Source: CBDAPX01 sp965198725 (GTDB taxonomy: Bacteria > Pseudomonadota > Alphaproteobacteria > Rhodobacterales > Rhodobacteraceae). Taken from it: a stretch of 64,000 nucleotides of DNA. Positions 24,521 to 33,436 of this stretch are shown here, piece by piece. The stretch covers positions 992,001-1,056,000 of the forward strand of contig CBDAPX010000001.1 of the NCBI GenBank assembly GCA_965198725.1, given 5' to 3'. The translations under genes and the position numbers were made by a program. The notes below the pieces were generated by a model. That model saw only the letters and a program-made list of their open reading frames with translations, had not been told where the DNA came from and did no database searches. Each line of letters starts with the position of its first letter. Position 1 is the first letter of the stretch.

Positions 24521-25375
24521 ATGACCAAATCATTGCTTTCATTCGGACATGGGTTCTCGGCCCGCGCGTTGCAGCCTCGGCTGCTGGCGCGCGGATGGAC
24601 CGTTATCGGCACAACACGCAGCGCTGAAAAAGCGGAAACGATTCGCGACAGCGGCGCGGAAGCGGTGATTTGGCCGGGCGGTGACGTCGTGTTTGATGGC
24701 ATCACCCATTTGCTCATTTCCGCCGGACCAAATACAGAAGGCGATCCGGTTTTGAATGCGTTCAAAGACGAAATCGAAGCGCGCGCTGATCAATTTGAAT
24801 GGGTCGGATACCTGTCCACAACCGGGGTTTATGGCGACCATCAAGGCGGCTGGGTCGACGAATATACGCCCTTGGCCCCGTCAACGCGTCGCGGGGCATG
24901 GCGCCAAGCCGCAGAAGAAGCGTGGCAGTCTATTCCGGGACTGCCCCTGCACATTTTTCGGCTGGCGGGCATCTATGGACCCGGACGTGGTCCGTTTGCA
25001 AAGGTCAAGAATGGCACCGCGCGACGGATCATCAAAAAGGGCCAGGTCTTTAGCCGCATACATGTCGAAGATATCGCGCAAGTGCTGGAAGCATCGATTG
25101 ATCGACCCAACCCCGGGGCCGTATACAACCTTTGTGACGATGACCCCGCGCCGCCCCAAGACGTGATTGGGCATGCCGCGGAACTGCTTGGCCTGCCGAT
25201 CCCACCTGCCGTGGATTTCGAAGATGCTGATATGACCCCGATGGCGCGCAGTTTTTATGCGGAAAGCAAGCGGGTGCGGAACGACCGGATCAAGGATGAA
25301 CTGGGCGTAACATTGCTCCATCCTGACTATCGGGTCGGTTTGAAGGCGCTTTTGGACGCTGAAAACAGGGTCTAA
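24521..25375 (+). CDS. NAD(P)-binding epimerase/dehydratase-like protein (YeeZ-type, short Rossmann)
   Basis: A 284-residue atypical SDR with a glycine motif FGHGFSARAL at the N-terminus, STTGVYGD near 100 and RLAGIYGPGRGPF, all typical of the YeeZ/epimerase-like family, plus IHVEDIAQVL. These enzymes bind NAD(P)(H); no substrate is established. ATG 24521 starts the Rossmann strand; a longer frame would run antisense through paaA. It stands divergent to paaA and ends flush against dxs on the opposite strand. Confidence 0.75.
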   Translation: MTKSLLSFGHGFSARALQPRLLARGWTVIGTTRSAEKAETIRDSGAEAVIWPGGDVVFDGITHLLISAGPNTEGDPVLNAFKDEIEARADQFEWVGYLSTTGVYGDHQGGWVDEYTPLAPSTRRGAWRQAAEEAWQSIPGLPLHIFRLAGIYGPGRGPFAKVKNGTARRIIKKGQVFSRIHVEDIAQVLEASIDRPNPGAVYNLCDDDPAPPQDVIGHAAELLGLPIPPAVDFEDADMTPMARSFYAESKRVRNDRIKDELGVTLLHPDYRVGLKALLDAENRV

Positions 25376-27313
25376 TTAAGCTGTATCGGCTCGTTTCTTG
25401 GACAACGACGCGACATCCAAGACATCCAGCACCTTGGCCTCGATATGTTCGGCATTCATGGCAGCGACGTCGTACATGTCCCGCGGGCTGGCTTGATCGA
25501 TAAAGACATCCGGCAGCACCATGGACCGGTACTTTAACCCGGTGTCAAACACGCCCTCTTCGGCCAAAAGCTGTGCGACATGACTGCCGAAACCGCCAAT
25601 CGCGCCCTCTTCGATCGTGATCAGCGCGTCATGTGTTTCCGCCAAAGACAGGATCAAATCGCGATCCAACGGTTTGGCAAAACGGGCATCGGCAATTGTC
25701 GGCGTGATACCGCGAGCGCCCAGCGCCTCGGCTGCTTTTTCAACTTCTGACAACCGCGTGCCAAAGGACAAAAGCGCGACGCCCTTACCCTCTTTGATGA
25801 GCCGCCCCTTGCCAATCTCCAGCGGTTCGCCGCGTTCCGGCATATCGACACCGACGCCTTCGCCGCGTGGATACCGAAAGGCAATCGGTCCGTCATCATG
25901 CGCCGCGGCCGTTGCCACCATATGGACCAGCTCTGCTTCATCCGCGGCCGCCATCACAACAAAACCCGGCAGGTTCGACAGATAGGCAACGTCAAAACTA
26001 CCTGCATGCGTGGCACCGTCCGCCCCAACCAAGCCCGCCCGGTCGATGGCAAAGCGCACCGGAAGGCGCTGAATTGCAACGTCATGCACCACCTGGTCAT
26101 AGCCCCGCTGCAAGAACGTGGAATAGATGGCGCAGAACGGTTTCATACCACCAGCGGCCAGCCCGGCGGAAAAGGTAACACCGTGCTGTTCAGCGATACC
26201 AACATCGAAACAGCGGCTGGGATATCGTTCGGCAAAGAGGTTCAGACCCGTGCCATCCGGCATCGCCGCCGTGACCGCGCAAATCTTGTCATCTGCTTGC
26301 GCTTCTTGCAGCAAGGCATTGGCAAAGACCTTGGTATAGCTCGGGGCGTTGGACGGCGCTTTTTTCTGTTCACCGGTCAGAACGTCAAATTTTGCGGTGG
26401 CATGGCCGCCATCCCGCGCGCCTTCGGCGGGGGCGTATCCTTTGCCCTTTTTGGTGATCACGTGGATCAGGATTGGGCCCGTGGCACGCGCCTTGACGGT
26501 CCGCAGAACCGGCAACAGCTGATCCATGTCGTGCCCATCAATCGGCCCGAGATAGGAAAAGCCCAGTGCCTCGAACAGAGTACCACCAACGGCCATGCCT
26601 TTCAGCATGTCCTTGGCGCGTTTGGCCCCTTCGCGGAAGGGTTCGGGCAACAGGCTGACCGCCCCTTTGGCAGCCGCTTTCAGCTCCTGAAAGGGCTCGC
26701 CAGCGTAAAGCTGGGACAGATACGACGATAACGCGCCAACCGGTGGCGCGATGCTCATCTCATTGTCGTTCAGAATGACAATCATCCGTTTCTTGAGATG
26801 CCCGGCATGGTTCATCGCCTCGAACGCCATACCGCCTGACATGGCACCATCGCCAATAACGGCAATCGCGTCGCCCAAACCTTCGGGCACGACACCGCCC
26901 AGATCCCGGGCCACGGAAAAGCCCAGCGCCGCGCTGATCGATGTAGAGCTGTGGGCCGCGCCAAACGGATCAAAAGGCGACTCGCTGCGCTTGGTAAAAC
27001 CGCTCAGCCCGTCTTTTTGACGGATCGATTTCATGCGTTCGCGGCGACCCGTCAGAATCTTGTGCGGGTAGCATTGATGCGACACGTCCCAGATGATCTT
27101 GTCCTGCGGCGTGTTAAAGACCGCATGCAGCGCCACGGTCAGTTCCACAACGCCCAAACCCGCGCCCAGATGGCCACCGGTTTGCGAGACCTGAGCGACC
27201 GTTTCTGCGCGCAGCTCATGCGCCACCCGTTCCAGATCCGCATCGGACAAGGTTTTGAGGTCGGCAGGCGACGCAATCTGATCAAGCAAGGGGGTATTGG
27301 GCATATCTGACAT
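25376..27313 (-). CDS. dxs: 1-deoxy-D-xylulose-5-phosphate synthase
   Basis: First enzyme of the MEP isoprenoid pathway, joining pyruvate and glyceraldehyde 3-phosphate with thiamine diphosphate. 645 residues with the ThDP motif GDGAMSGGMAFEAMNHAGHL, the catalytic glutamate region DVGIAEQHGVTFSAGLA and DRAGLVGADGATHAG. GGAGG lies seven bases before ATG 27313. Last gene of a run with ispA and xseB, so isoprenoid precursor supply and prenyl-chain synthesis are transcribed together. Confidence 0.97.
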   Translation of the reverse strand: MSDMPNTPLLDQIASPADLKTLSDADLERVAHELRAETVAQVSQTGGHLGAGLGVVELTVALHAVFNTPQDKIIWDVSHQCYPHKILTGRRERMKSIRQKDGLSGFTKRSESPFDPFGAAHSSTSISAALGFSVARDLGGVVPEGLGDAIAVIGDGAMSGGMAFEAMNHAGHLKKRMIVILNDNEMSIAPPVGALSSYLSQLYAGEPFQELKAAAKGAVSLLPEPFREGAKRAKDMLKGMAVGGTLFEALGFSYLGPIDGHDMDQLLPVLRTVKARATGPILIHVITKKGKGYAPAEGARDGGHATAKFDVLTGEQKKAPSNAPSYTKVFANALLQEAQADDKICAVTAAMPDGTGLNLFAERYPSRCFDVGIAEQHGVTFSAGLAAGGMKPFCAIYSTFLQRGYDQVVHDVAIQRLPVRFAIDRAGLVGADGATHAGSFDVAYLSNLPGFVVMAAADEAELVHMVATAAAHDDGPIAFRYPRGEGVGVDMPERGEPLEIGKGRLIKEGKGVALLSFGTRLSEVEKAAEALGARGITPTIADARFAKPLDRDLILSLAETHDALITIEEGAIGGFGSHVAQLLAEEGVFDTGLKYRSMVLPDVFIDQASPRDMYDVAAMNAEHIEAKVLDVLDVASLSKKRADTA

Positions 27314-27337
27314 GGCGCCCTCCTTTACAGGGCTGGC

Positions 27338-28204
27338 TTAGCTGTCGCGCGAGATAACGAACCGGGCGACGTCCCGCAAGCTATCCGCCTGCGATCCGTA
27401 TCCGGACAGCGCGTCACAGGCGGTTTCGACCAGTTCATTTGCCCGGTCCTTTGCGCCATCAAGGCCAAGCAAGGATACAAAAGTCGCCTTTCCTGCATCG
27501 GCATCCTTTTGCAACCGTTTCCCCGCCTTTTCGGCATCTCCTTCTACGTCCAAGATGTCGTCGGCGATCTGAAAAGCAAGACCCAGAGCCTGCGCGTAAG
27601 CGCTGAGCGCGGTCGTATCGGCACCGGACAGTCGTGGACCAGCTTCGGCTGACCACCGGAACAAGGCCCCGGTCTTTCCAGCCTGCAAATGTGTGATATC
27701 GGCCAAGGACAGGGGCGTTTGCGCCGTTTCCGCCGCGATATCCAACGCCTGTCCCAAAACCATGCCTTGTGCACCGGATGCTTGCGCCAGGCTGAGTGTC
27801 AGCTCTGCCCGCACCTCCGCTGGACCAACCTCTGGGCGGGACACAAGTTCGAACGCCATAGCTTGTAACGCGTCGCCCACCAGAACGGCGGTGGCCTCAT
27901 CCCATTTGATATGAACCGTTGGACGTCCCCGGCGCAGGTCATCATCGTCCATGCAGGGCAGATCATCATGAACCAGGCTATAGGCGTGCAGCGCCTCAAT
28001 CGCGGTGGCCGGAAAAACTGACCGGTCCGGCCCCACATCATGCAAACGTGCGGATTCCATAACCAGAAACCCCCGCAATCGTTTGCCGCCTTCTGTTGCA
28101 TAGGCCATGCCAGAAGTGACGGGCAGGTCATCGAACGCGGAAAACGTTTCGTCGAAACGGCCTTGAATGGCCGTTTTTGCCTTATTTAGAGCCTGTTCGA
28201 GCAC
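27338..28204 (-). CDS. ispA: Polyprenyl synthetase, farnesyl (geranyl) diphosphate synthase
   Basis: Condenses isopentenyl and dimethylallyl diphosphate to the C15 precursor of quinones, carotenoids and undecaprenyl phosphate. 288 residues with the first aspartate-rich motif in DDLPCMDDDDLRRGRPT and the second in ADDILDVEGD. The GTG at 28204 follows the xseB stop with no gap. This is the usual alphaproteobacterial xseB-ispA-dxs order. Confidence 0.94.
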   Translation of the reverse strand: MLEQALNKAKTAIQGRFDETFSAFDDLPVTSGMAYATEGGKRLRGFLVMESARLHDVGPDRSVFPATAIEALHAYSLVHDDLPCMDDDDLRRGRPTVHIKWDEATAVLVGDALQAMAFELVSRPEVGPAEVRAELTLSLAQASGAQGMVLGQALDIAAETAQTPLSLADITHLQAGKTGALFRWSAEAGPRLSGADTTALSAYAQALGLAFQIADDILDVEGDAEKAGKRLQKDADAGKATFVSLLGLDGAKDRANELVETACDALSGYGSQADSLRDVARFVISRDS

Positions 28205-28447
28205 TTAGAGACCTGAAACCGGCTTGGTCCCTGTCGGTATGCCATCTGCGTCCAATGTAATGGCGGCAACCTTCTCTTCCGCCTCTTTCAACTTGGCCTC
28301 ACACCGTGCTTTCAACTTGGCCCCGCGATCATAAAGCTCGATGGATTTTTCCAGAGCGACATCGCCACGTTCCAACTGATCGACAACGCGTTCCAGCTCT
28401 CGCATCGCGTCTTCAAAGCTCATCTCTTCAATGGGTGTTTCGGTCAT
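28205..28447 (-). CDS. xseB: Exodeoxyribonuclease VII small subunit
   Basis: 80-residue helical subunit that coats the XseA nuclease. MSFEDAMRELERVVDQLERGDVALEKSIELYDRG is spread over residues 9-42 and is diagnostic. The ATG overlaps the stop of the upstream deacetylase-family gene as ATGA. xseA is not in the window. Confidence 0.95.
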   Translation of the reverse strand: MTETPIEEMSFEDAMRELERVVDQLERGDVALEKSIELYDRGAKLKARCEAKLKEAEEKVAAITLDADGIPTGTKPVSGL

Positions 28448-29370
28448 GTCGCGGCCTTTATCAGTTGTTCTACATGTGCACGGGCACTGGCGCTGAGCGC
28501 TTCCAGATCATAGCCGCCTTCAAGAACCGAGACGATGCGGCCCTCGCACATCTCTGCTGCAAGGGCGCACAATTGATCCGTGATCCAAACGAAGTCAGCC
28601 GTCGACCAATTGAGCTGGGCCAACGGGTCGTCCTGATGCGCGTCAAAACCAGCTGAGATGATCAACAAATCTGGGTCAAACGCCCGCAGGCGGGGAAAAG
28701 CGAGCGTTTCATATGCGCTCCGCATTTGGTCGCCACCGCTTTCGGGGGGGAGCGGGACGTTCAAAATGGTGTTGTGGACGCCCGTTTCGTCCGGGCGGCC
28801 CGTCCCCGGCCACAACGGCATCTGTTGGCTTGTAATCACCAACGCGCGCGGTTCGTCCCACAACAGGTCTTGTGTGCCGTTGCCGTGATGGACGTCAAAG
28901 TCAAACACGGCGACTCGCTTTAACCCGTGATGATCCAAAGCGTGTTTGGCGGCCAAAGCGGCATTTCCGAAAAGGCAAAAGCCCATCGGCGTTTCCGTTT
29001 CGGCATGATGACCCGGCGGACGCGTTGCGCAAAACGTATTGGGCGCGTCCCCGGACAGAACCATGTCAACCGCGCGCACGGCGGCCCCGGCTGCGCGAAA
29101 CGCGGCATCCAAAGAACCCGGTGACATGAATGTATCGCCGTCCAATTGCCGGAACCGCTCTATCGGCAAAGAGTCTCGTAAATCCGCGACATAACTGGCC
29201 GGATGCACGCGCAGGATATCGTCCTCGGCGGCCATCGGGGCCGTGACGCGGTTGAGGTCAAGATCTTCCAACGCATGCAAAACATGCTCTAATCGCGCGA
29301 CGCGTTCCGGATGTCCCGAGGGGGTCACGTGGTTCAGGCAGTCGGCATGTGTCAGCAAAACGGTTTTCAT
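28444..29370 (-). CDS. Histone deacetylase/AcuC-family amidohydrolase, copy A
   Basis: A 308-residue zinc deacetylase-fold protein. The catalytic histidine pair is in RPPGHHAETETPMGFC, and the zinc ligands are in FDFDVHHGNGTQD and SAGFDAHQDDPLAQLNW. In bacteria such enzymes remove acetyl groups from polyamines, acetoin-related compounds or protein lysines; the substrate here is unknown. ATG 29370 is chosen over a TTG six codons upstream. It overlaps xseB by four bases and is preceded by a paralogue. Confidence 0.85.
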   Translation of the reverse strand: MKTVLLTHADCLNHVTPSGHPERVARLEHVLHALEDLDLNRVTAPMAAEDDILRVHPASYVADLRDSLPIERFRQLDGDTFMSPGSLDAAFRAAGAAVRAVDMVLSGDAPNTFCATRPPGHHAETETPMGFCLFGNAALAAKHALDHHGLKRVAVFDFDVHHGNGTQDLLWDEPRALVITSQQMPLWPGTGRPDETGVHNTILNVPLPPESGGDQMRSAYETLAFPRLRAFDPDLLIISAGFDAHQDDPLAQLNWSTADFVWITDQLCALAAEMCEGRIVSVLEGGYDLEALSASARAHVEQLIKAAT

Positions 29371-29419
29371 AAGCCGGGACGCTATCAATCCTGCATCGGG
29401 GCGGCAATGGCGAAGCCAC

Positions 29420-30358
29420 CTAACCTGTCGGGTTCAACAAGGCTTGCACATGCGCACGGGCCGACTGACCCAACGCATCAAGATGATATCCCCCTTCCAG
29501 AACGGACACGACGCGCCCTGAACAGGTCTCGCGCGCGATGGCGCAGATGTTCCGCGTGATCCAATCATAGTCCGCCTCGACCCAGTTCAATTCGGCCAGT
29601 GGATCGTCCCGGTGGGCGTCAAACCCGGCCGAGATCAGGATCAAATCCGGTGAAAAAGCACGAAGCCGCGGCAAGGCCTGAGCCGCATAGAGGTCTCGCA
29701 TGTCGCCACCTGATGTTCCGGGGGAAAGCGGGATGTTCAAAACCGTTCCGTGTGGGCCAATATCTGTGGCGTCTCCGGATCCGGGCCAAAGCGGCATCTG
29801 TTGTGATGAGATGAACAGGATGCGCGGATCATCCTGCACGAGTGCCTGTGTTCCGTTGCCATGATGCACATCAATATCAACAATCGCGACCAGTCGCGCA
29901 TCATGTGCCGACAACGCATGCTTGGCCGCCAAGGCGACATTGCCGAAAAAACAAAACCCCATTACCGCGTCTGGCAACGCATGATGCCCCGGCGGGCGCA
30001 TCGCAACAAAGGCGGTTTCAACCTCTGCCGACATGACCAGGTCAACCGCCTTCATCGCACCACCTGCCGCGCGCAACAGCGCGTTTCTGGATGTGGGCGA
30101 CAGACAGGTTTCATTGTCGGTATCAGTGTCTAAAAAGGTAAAACCGGCTTCAGGACAACTACCGAGGACGTGCTGGACATAGGTGTGGTCATGCAGAACA
30201 CAGAGATCATCCACTTGCGCCATCGGCGCTTCATAATGAACCAGTGGAAGATCACCCACAGCCCGCAAAACGCTGTCCAGCCGCGCAACGCGTTCATGAA
30301 CGGGATGCGGGGTCAGATGCAGAAACCCATCTGGATGCGTGACCAGCGCCGTCGCCAC
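29420..30358 (-). CDS. Histone deacetylase/AcuC-family amidohydrolase, copy B
   Basis: A 312-residue paralogue of the next gene with the same zinc and catalytic motifs: RPPGHHALPDAVMGFCFF, VDIDVHHGNGTQ and SAGFDAHRDDPLAELNW. SSQQMPLWPG is shared nearly word for word with copy A, but the N-terminal third is more divergent, so the pair is an old tandem duplication. GTG 30358 has GGAG nine bases before it. It is six bases behind petR and 49 bp ahead of copy A. Confidence 0.85.
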   Translation of the reverse strand: MATALVTHPDGFLHLTPHPVHERVARLDSVLRAVGDLPLVHYEAPMAQVDDLCVLHDHTYVQHVLGSCPEAGFTFLDTDTDNETCLSPTSRNALLRAAGGAMKAVDLVMSAEVETAFVAMRPPGHHALPDAVMGFCFFGNVALAAKHALSAHDARLVAIVDIDVHHGNGTQALVQDDPRILFISSQQMPLWPGSGDATDIGPHGTVLNIPLSPGTSGGDMRDLYAAQALPRLRAFSPDLILISAGFDAHRDDPLAELNWVEADYDWITRNICAIARETCSGRVVSVLEGGYHLDALGQSARAHVQALLNPTG

Positions 30359-30364
30359 CGCGGT

Positions 30365-31066
30365 TTACTCCGTCGTAAGCATATAGCCCGAGCCGCGCAC
30401 CGTTTGCAGGTAACGGGGTTGTTTAGGGTTCGCTTCGATCTTACGCCGCAGGCGAGTGATCTGAACATCCACAGCGCGTTCTTGTGCTTGACCTTTGTCG
30501 CGGCCCAAATCCTCGACCAACTTTGCGCGACTGATAGGTTCACCCAAATGGGCCGTGAAAATCCGCATCAACTGCAGCTCTGTCGTGGTCAGTCGAACCA
30601 TTTGGTCCCCCTGCCACATCTCGGCCCGCTCGATGTCGTATCGAATTGGGCCCATGTTCAGGATTTTGGGAACAGTTTGGTCCGGAGGCGGTTCGGGCAT
30701 GCGGCGCAAAATGGCGTTGATGCGCAAAAGCAATTCCTTGGGCTCAAACGGCTTGGCAAGGTAATCGTCGGCGCCTGCTTCCAGCCCCTCGATCCGGTTT
30801 TCGGTCTCACCCTTGGCGGTCAGCAACAAAATCGGCGTTGTATGGGTTTCGCGCAACGACTGGGTCAGTGTGATCCCGTCTTCGCCCGGCATCATCACAT
30901 CCAACACGATCAAATCAAAATCCAGACCCGCCAGAACGCGCCGGGCGTGGGCCGCATCCCGTGCCGCCGTGACAAGAAACCCATGCCGCATCAGGAATTT
31001 CTTCAACAAATCCCGAATGCGTTCGTCGTCATCGACGATCAGCAGATGTGCGTCCAGTTCATTCAT
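30365..31066 (-). CDS. petR: OmpR-family response regulator, PetR-type
   Basis: 233 residues: receiver domain with the acidic pocket VDDDERIRD (about 11-19), phosphoacceptor D56 in VLDVMMPGEDG and the lysine in LLLTAKGE, then a winged-helix OmpR domain ending with LRRKIEANPKQPRYLQTVRGSGYML. In Rhodobacter capsulatus the petPR pair is linked to bc1 expression and growth; here it forms an ATGA overlap with a MarR gene as expected. No partner kinase is adjacent. Confidence 0.83.
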   Translation of the reverse strand: MNELDAHLLIVDDDERIRDLLKKFLMRHGFLVTAARDAAHARRVLAGLDFDLIVLDVMMPGEDGITLTQSLRETHTTPILLLTAKGETENRIEGLEAGADDYLAKPFEPKELLLRINAILRRMPEPPPDQTVPKILNMGPIRYDIERAEMWQGDQMVRLTTTELQLMRIFTAHLGEPISRAKLVEDLGRDKGQAQERAVDVQITRLRRKIEANPKQPRYLQTVRGSGYMLTTE

Positions 31067-31575
31067 GCCCCACCATCCCTCAGCTTGGCATAGGCACGCC
31101 GCATGTCATTGTCCATCATCGCTTCGAGAACTTTCTTGAAACCCGCCACGGCCTCTGGCCCAGCCGTTTTGTACGCCGCGCGCATGCGGGCCCGTTGAGC
31201 ATCCGACAGACGCGATTCCAGGGACCGCCCATCTTCGGTCAGATAAAGATGCCGCTCCCGTTTGTCAGCGGTACCAACCCGGCTTTCAACCAGACCATCG
31301 GCGATCAGTGTCCGCAACACGCGGTTCAACGATTGTTTAGTGACGCCCAGAATGGCGAGCAGGTTGTTCACCGTGGTGCCCGGCGCGCGTTTGATAAAGT
31401 GAATAGCCCTGTGATGGGCGCGCCCATAGGCCATTTGTGCCAAGATCCGATCCGGATCCGCGGTAAACCCGCGATAGGCAAAAAACATCGCTTCGATCCC
31501 CTGTCGAAGCTGCTCATCTGTCAGATATAACAGGTTTTCCCCGCTATATGTCTGGCCTAACCGTTGATCCGACAT
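31063..31575 (-). CDS. petP: MarR-family transcriptional regulator, PetP-type
   Basis: 170 residues with a MarR winged helix (VNNLLAILGVTKQSLNRVLR as recognition region, and RVGTADKRERHLYLTEDG as wing). It is first in the petP-petR unit. ATG 31575 begins the conserved part. The 161 bp to the divergent ilvE start must hold both promoters. The name is taken from the Rhodobacter order petP-petR; a direct functional link to petABC (6 kb away here) is inferred, not seen. Confidence 0.75.
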   Translation of the reverse strand: MSDQRLGQTYSGENLLYLTDEQLRQGIEAMFFAYRGFTADPDRILAQMAYGRAHHRAIHFIKRAPGTTVNNLLAILGVTKQSLNRVLRTLIADGLVESRVGTADKRERHLYLTEDGRSLESRLSDAQRARMRAAYKTAGPEAVAGFKKVLEAMMDNDMRRAYAKLRDGGA

Positions 31576-31736
31576 GGTCTTTCCAAACTGCAACCCTTTT
31601 AGGCAGTTTACGTCAGCCTTGTTGACATTCCAAGAGCAAAGCGGTATCGAATCGCAGTTTTGGCGCAACTTTATGTCCGGTGCGGACTTAATTGCGCAAC
31701 AAATGGAAATTATTGGTGTCGCAAGAGGAACAAAAG

Positions 31737-32603
31737 ATGTCGGGATATGACGACAGAGACGGCCAGATCTGGATGGATGGCAAGCTGATCGACTGGCGGG
31801 ATGCGAATGTGCATATCCTGACCCATGCGATGCATTACGCCAGTTCGGTGTTCGAGGGTGAGCGCGCTTATAACGGCAAAATCTTCAAAAGCCGCCAGCA
31901 CTCAGAACGATTGCTCAAGTCGGCAGAGATGATCGACTTTGAAATCCCTTACACAGTCGATGAGATTGAGGCCGCAAAGGCCGAGGTGATGAAGGCGAGC
32001 GGTCTTTCGGACGCGTATGTCCGCGCCGTTGCATGGCGTGGCGCCGGCGAAGACATGGGTGTCGCGTCTGCCAAAAACCCGGTGCGCATGGCCATCGCGG
32101 CCTGGGAATGGGGCGCCTATTACGGGGACGCAAAGATGAAGGGTGCCAAGCTGGACATTTCCAAGTGGAAGCGGCCCTCGCCCGAAACGATCCCCAGCCA
32201 TGCCAAGGCCGCCGGTCTTTACATGATCTGCACCATGTCCAAACACGCGGCCGAGGCCAAAGGCTGTTCGGATGCGATGATGTTCGACTATCGCGGTTAT
32301 GTGGCCGAAGCGACAGGCGCAAACATCTTCTTTGTCAAAGATGGAGAAGTACACACGCCTGATCCTGATTGCTTCCTCAACGGGATCACGCGCCAGACCG
32401 TGATTGGCATGCTGAAAGACCGCCAGATCAAAGTGCATGAACGCCACATCATGCCCGAAGAACTGGAAGGGTTCGAACAATGCTGGCTGACCGGCACGGC
32501 GGCAGAGGTCACACCCGTCGGCCAGATCGGCGACTACAATTTCGAGGTCGGCGCGCTGACACGAGAGATTGCCCAAAGCTACGAAAAACTGGTGCGCGAA
32601 TAA
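31737..32603 (+). CDS. ilvE: Branched-chain amino acid aminotransferase
   Basis: Final transamination to leucine, isoleucine and valine with glutamate, PLP-dependent fold type IV. 288 residues with the family pattern DGQIWMDGKLIDWRDANVH, SSVFEGERAY, the lysine segment SHAKAAGLY and EATGANIFF. ATG 31737 follows AGAGGAACAAAAG. Followed by a strong terminator, so it is a single-gene unit. Confidence 0.94.
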   Translation: MSGYDDRDGQIWMDGKLIDWRDANVHILTHAMHYASSVFEGERAYNGKIFKSRQHSERLLKSAEMIDFEIPYTVDEIEAAKAEVMKASGLSDAYVRAVAWRGAGEDMGVASAKNPVRMAIAAWEWGAYYGDAKMKGAKLDISKWKRPSPETIPSHAKAAGLYMICTMSKHAAEAKGCSDAMMFDYRGYVAEATGANIFFVKDGEVHTPDPDCFLNGITRQTVIGMLKDRQIKVHERHIMPEELEGFEQCWLTGTAAEVTPVGQIGDYNFEVGALTREIAQSYEKLVRE

Positions 32604-32607
32604 GCAC

Positions 32608-32635
32608 AAAAGGGCGGTGACATCACCGCCCTTTT
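32608..32635 (+). terminator. Rho-independent terminator after ilvE
   Basis: A perfect 13-bp stem AAAAGGGCGGTGA / TCACCGCCCTTTT with a CA loop, starting four bases after the ilvE stop and ending in a run of T (CTTTTCATTTT). The symmetric A-run before it would also allow stopping from the other strand. Confidence 0.92.
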
Positions 32636-32656
32636 CATTTTGGCCGAGGCCACGAC

Positions 32657-33436
32657 ATGCTGTCCTATCAACACGCCTATCATGCCGGGAACCTTGCGGA
32701 TGTGCACAAGCATGCGCTGTTGGCGTGTTGCCTCGACTATCTGACACGAAAACCCAAGCCGCTCAGTTACATTGAAACGCATTCGGGCCGGGCGATTTAC
32801 GATCTGGGCTCTGACGAAGCGCTAAAAACGGGGGAAGCGGCGCGGGGTATTTCTCTTGTTAGAGACTGGTTTGCGCCAGATCACCCTTATGCGAAATGCT
32901 TAGACACGGCGCAAAACGCTTATGGTCCGAATGCATATCCTGGCTCACCCATGATCGCGCAAACGCTGTTGCGATCGGATGATCAGTTGACGTTGGCAGA
33001 GTTGCATCCGCAAGAGGTCAAAGCGCTCCGCGCGGCGATCCCCGTGGCGAATGTACGTGCTGCTGACGGTCCGCAAATGGCGCTGTCGATGACGCCCCCG
33101 ACCCTGCGGCGCGGGTTCCTGCTGATCGATCCGTCTTATGAGGTCAAAACGGAATGGCAGATGGCAGCCAAGTTGCTGGCTGATCTGCACCGCAAATGGG
33201 CGGTCGGTGTGCTGATGCTGTGGTATCCGATCCTGACCAACGGCGCGCATGATACCCTGGTGTCCGCGCTGTCATCCTTGCCTGAGGACAAAACCCTGCA
33301 TCATCAGGTCCGTTTTCCGCCCGCGCGCCCGGGTCACGGCATGGTTGGCAGCGGTGTTGTTTTGGTGAACCCACCTTGGGGCATCGAGGATGCCACCAAG
33401 GCGCTCAGCAAAGACTTTGCGACACTGAATGCTTAG
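32657..33436 (+). CDS. rlmJ: 23S rRNA (adenine(2030)-N6)-methyltransferase RlmJ
   Basis: Methylates A2030 of 23S rRNA. 259 residues starting MLSYQHAYHAGNLADVHKH, which is diagnostic, with SYIETHSGRAIYDL and the catalytic DPSYEVKTEW (DPxY motif of N6-adenine methyltransferases). It overlaps the convergent cobO stop by four bases. Confidence 0.94.
   Translation: MLSYQHAYHAGNLADVHKHALLACCLDYLTRKPKPLSYIETHSGRAIYDLGSDEALKTGEAARGISLVRDWFAPDHPYAKCLDTAQNAYGPNAYPGSPMIAQTLLRSDDQLTLAELHPQEVKALRAAIPVANVRAADGPQMALSMTPPTLRRGFLLIDPSYEVKTEWQMAAKLLADLHRKWAVGVLMLWYPILTNGAHDTLVSALSSLPEDKTLHHQVRFPPARPGHGMVGSGVVLVNPPWGIEDATKALSKDFATLNA

Noticed and set aside
30170..31093. Long antisense frame opposite petR and the end of the deacetylase-family gene
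   Set aside because: Reads through clear PetR sequence on the other strand; no family motif or ribosome site.
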